Shown here piece by piece: positions 60,796 to 64,000 of a stretch of 64,000 nt of DNA (its first letter is position 1; each line of letters opens with the position of its first letter). The stretch comes from Gavia stellata (taxonomy: Eukaryota; Chordata; Aves; Gaviiformes; Gaviidae). The stretch is from the NCBI RefSeq assembly GCF_030936135.1, contig NC_082617.1:2662001-2726000 (forward strand). Direction: 5' to 3'. The notes under the pieces are model-generated. The model was not told the origin of the DNA, searched no databases, and saw only the letters and a list, made by a program, of their open reading frames with translations. The translations under genes were made by a program, and so were the position numbers.

Positions 60796-63700
60796 TCAGC
60801 TTTTGTTTGCTTTTGCTTAAGAGTTGTACCTAGTGAACCACCTTAGAATGTGGGTTATGCATTTAGGTTTGAATTACCTCATCCTGCAGGTTTAAAAACA
60901 TTTAAGTGAACTGTTAGGAAATGTCCCAGTAGGGCTAGTAGTGTAATGTATCTGAATCCTTCTGTCTTTTCCATGCTAGTATGGGAAATGTGAGCAGACC
61001 CTAGTGCTGTTTCTGCAGGAAAAGGCAGGGATCCTGTTAGGTGTTTTTCTCATGTTTGCACGGGGTATTACAGGTGAAGCAGTGCTTGTAGGACGTGTCC
61101 CGTTGTTGGAATGAGCACATGGGTGTTTTCCCCACCATATTAGCCCTGGTGTTTGCCCAGATAGGAGCTAGGCTTGTCAGGAGATGCAGCATGAGCAGTG
61201 CGAGCATCCCTTGCCCTGAGGCCGAGTGGGGGATTGGTGCCGGCCAGCTGTGCGTCCAGGCTGAGGCCACACATACACAAGGCGTGTAGTTGCCTTTTAT
61301 CTACCCTCCTCAGCCCCTCGCAATGGGAGGAGAGGGTTTTCCCCAGAGCCTGCTGCATTTATTTCAGAAAAAATACAAGGTCATGAGATGAGCGTGCCTG
61401 TTTGAGTGCACATCTAAGTTACCCATCGTGGCCCTGAGTATTAATGGGAGCAGAACAGCTCTCTACATCTGAGAAGCAAACTTGCCTTCAGAAATGCCAC
61501 AAGCTTCTGGACACAGTGGGTGTCCATGAATGGCATGTAGTCAGGCCAGACCAGAGGCCTGCTGCTGTGTCTGGGCTGGGCTGGATTTCTTCAGACAAAA
61601 CTGCGGATTGCAACACCCTTATGCTTATTTAGGCCAGGAGGCCTTGCTTGGAAGGGAAATGGCTGAGATGCTTCCACCTTCCCAGCGGTTCCCGCTTCTC
61701 TAGCGAGGACCTCATGGCTAGACTCTAATCTGGCTGCATCCCTGGACTCTGCATCCCCTTGTGTAACGGGGAGATTCAGAAATGATGTGCGTGCTTCACT
61801 GGCACTGAAAATGAGAGCTCCCGTGGGCTGGTTGAGATCTTGTTTGGCATTGCCTTCTGCTCTGGAGATCGATGTTGTATTCCTGTTAGAGTGCAAACCA
61901 GCTGTTGTGTCAGATGAGTCTGGTGGTGTGGAGCGAGCAACAGTGTCCTTGGGTGGGTTACGAGTTCTCACTCACGCCGTGCAGAGGGGCCCTTTGGTAT
62001 CTGCCCGTCTGAACTGTGCACCTGAGAGCACGCTCTTGCCTTTTGTTTCTATACCAGAGCCAGCAAAAAGGGCTGGGAGCGTGGGCTTCTGCAGTCTTCT
62101 GGTTATTTGGAGATGATAGTCCTTGCTGAGGAATTGCAGAAATGTGGTGACCACTGTTGTCAGCTGCTCTCTGCGTGCTGGCTTCGGACGAAAGTGCAGA
62201 GGTCAGGTTTGGGGTCATACGGCCGGAGGGTCCTGGAGCAACAGCTGTAGAGGACTTCAGGGGTGTCAGCTGGAGCCTGCCGTCGGCTGACAGCTCTTGT
62301 TTCCCCCCCAGTTCTTCCACGCACTGCTTATTTTTGCAGGGGTCTGTCTTTGTGCATTGCAGGCGGAGGAGCTGTAACAGCATCGCTGCCCTAAGCTGAG
62401 CTCTGCCCACTCGGTGTTCAGTTGGTTTGGTGTCCCTTGTTTTTTGGGAGAAGCAAATGGCCAGTGCTGAGTCTCTCCCTTCCCACGTGCTGCTCCTCCT
62501 TGCTGAAGCTTATAGCCAGTGCTTATGGTTTGCTTTGGCTTTCTGCTCATATTCTCCATATATCTGGAATAAAATCTCCAGTGAAGGAAGCTTCGCTCTG
62601 AGCTGGACTTGGAATTAATACTCAGACATTGGTCGTCTTAGGTTCCCACAGCTTGTATTTTTTGAGGTGAAATATGTCAACACAGATTCACCTGGGAAAC
62701 TTCTGGGAGAGAGGAACAGACTTGGGGAAGTATCACCGCAGGTGAGATAGCAGGGCTCTGTCCCCAGCAGTCCTGGGACCTGTGGAGCTCTGCTTGTCAG
62801 AACTCTCCTTACGCCGCCTTCCTTGCTCCAAACTCGTTACAACGATGGAGGGCAGAAGGAGCTGGCCAGCTGCAGTGGTGGGGGAGGAATAAGTGAAGGA
62901 CAATGCTCAGGACATTGGATACTATCTAGTGCTTCAAGAAGAAAGGTCAGCTTGAAAGAGGCGTTGTGCCTGCTGAATATATCGACTGCTTCTAGGGATT
63001 AGCTGTCAGAAGCCCAGGGCAGAGGCTTACTAGCTCATGGGAGTTGAGCCCCTCCTTGGAGTGGCAGTGCTTCTCATCTGCAGCACTCGCTGTTGCAGGA
63101 CACCAGAGGGTACTTGGCTCATTGTGCAGGCGAGAGCAAGGCAGAGAGGCTGGAGGCGTCCTGCTTACGCTGGTCCCGGTGTCCAGGGATAGGGAGGGAT
63201 GTCTGTTTGCAGATAATGGTTTTCTCTGCCCCTTTCTCACAGTTGCGCCAGCAAAGATAGCCAGGGAGAGTGTTTACAAGTGTGTCCTTGCTGAGCACTT
63301 CTCTATGCCAGGAGTTTACTTGTCTGGATGATGTGTTCACTGGGGCTTTGTCAATACAACAACTAAAGCTAGATTGGTCTCGCTCTACTTGTTCTGACCT
63401 GGGGGTGTAAGTACTGCTTCCCTTCTCTCCACTCTCATCCCCATCTTTGAGGCAGCCCATGGTGTAGTACCTGGGGACTGTGTTGTTTAAAAGACAGGGC
63501 AAATGGGAGGCTGCTGCTGTTTGGATCTTTCCTGGTAGTATTAAAGCTCTGAGTGAGATTTTGGGGGGGCTGGGGAGGAGTTGTCATTCCTCTGTTGCCA
63601 CCTCCCCAACCATTCTCATCCCTGGGCGAGGGAGGCATGGTGGCAAAGCGGTGCTGAGGCCTCCTCTGCTCCCATGTCCCAGCAGGACAGGGCTTCACTG

Positions 63701-64000
63701 AGTAAATGCCTGTGCACCCAGAAACAAGCAGCTTGGCTCAGCTGCAGAACTTTATCTGTTGGGGCCTAAGGATGTATCTATCCCATGGCTGGACCAGAGG
63801 TTGTGCTTGTTTTAGTGATTTAGGAAGTCATTGAGGGGCAAAGGAGACACCAGACTGCTGTGATGTTTGCCGTCTTGAGGACTCTTGTCATCTTTCTTCA
63901 GAGCAGGAAAGGCTTCCCCAACGTGGGGTGGGAGGTGTGTGGTGGAGGGTGAGCGCTTCCCTTGCTCCCCGTTGTCTCTTATACTGCTTGGGGAGGGTCT

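Larger units (their letters stand above)
51629..64000 (+). other. Probable long first intron, no recognised exon
   Basis: The composition changes to AT-richer, T-tract-rich sequence with no frame that resembles a known protein on either strand. The only clear elements are a reverse CR1 fragment and an A-rich tract. It is read as the first intron of the gene starting at the CpG island, running off the window edge. This is inference from the donor at 51629. Confidence 0.4.

Overview
The window is nuclear DNA from a sauropsid, most likely a bird. The evidence is the intron-exon structure with compact introns, fragments that look like the 3' region of CR1 LINEs, strong GC contrasts, and a gene set (TPRN, SSNA1, ANAPC2, TOR4A) whose human orthologues all lie in 9q34.3. 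All identifications come from reading the translations and splice junctions by eye; no database search was run.

Layout. Positions 1-977 hold the last three coding exons of a rightward gene, read as TPRN (taperin), followed by a long 3' UTR or intergenic stretch. SSNA1 lies on the minus strand (6198 down to 3708) in three exons that splice in phase to 124 aa. ANAPC2 starts 63 bp away on the plus strand and runs through 13 coding exons (6262-17374) to an 811-aa anaphase-promoting complex subunit 2. The two share a CpG-island bidirectional promoter. From 17.6 to 29.9 kb I recognise no gene: it is GC-rich sequence with minisatellites and two splice-flanked candidate exons. TOR4A (torsin-4A) has an intronless 523-aa coding region at 29974-31545 with an acidic N-terminal extension built from an 11-residue tandem repeat, and a probable 3' UTR to about 32.8 kb.

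From 32.8 to 51 kb the sequence is mostly non-coding and repeat-bearing, with one notable exception. An intact 176-codon reading frame at 45264-45794 is clearly related to the TOR4A N-terminal and membrane-anchor region (20 of 41 residues identical without gaps) but has no AAA+ ATPase domain. It has a stop and its own polyadenylation signal. This torsin-less TOR4A paralogue is the most unusual thing in the window. At 50.9-51.3 kb a G-rich minisatellite abuts a second CpG island, which contains an RFX X-box-like site and a putative first exon ending in a perfect splice donor at 51628. The remaining 12.3 kb looks like its first intron and shows no recognisable exon.

Functional theme. SSNA1 (microtubule and ciliary-base coiled coil) and ANAPC2 (cullin-like ubiquitin ligase scaffold) are housekeeping genes sharing a promoter. 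TPRN and TOR4A are independent neighbours with no obvious shared pathway.
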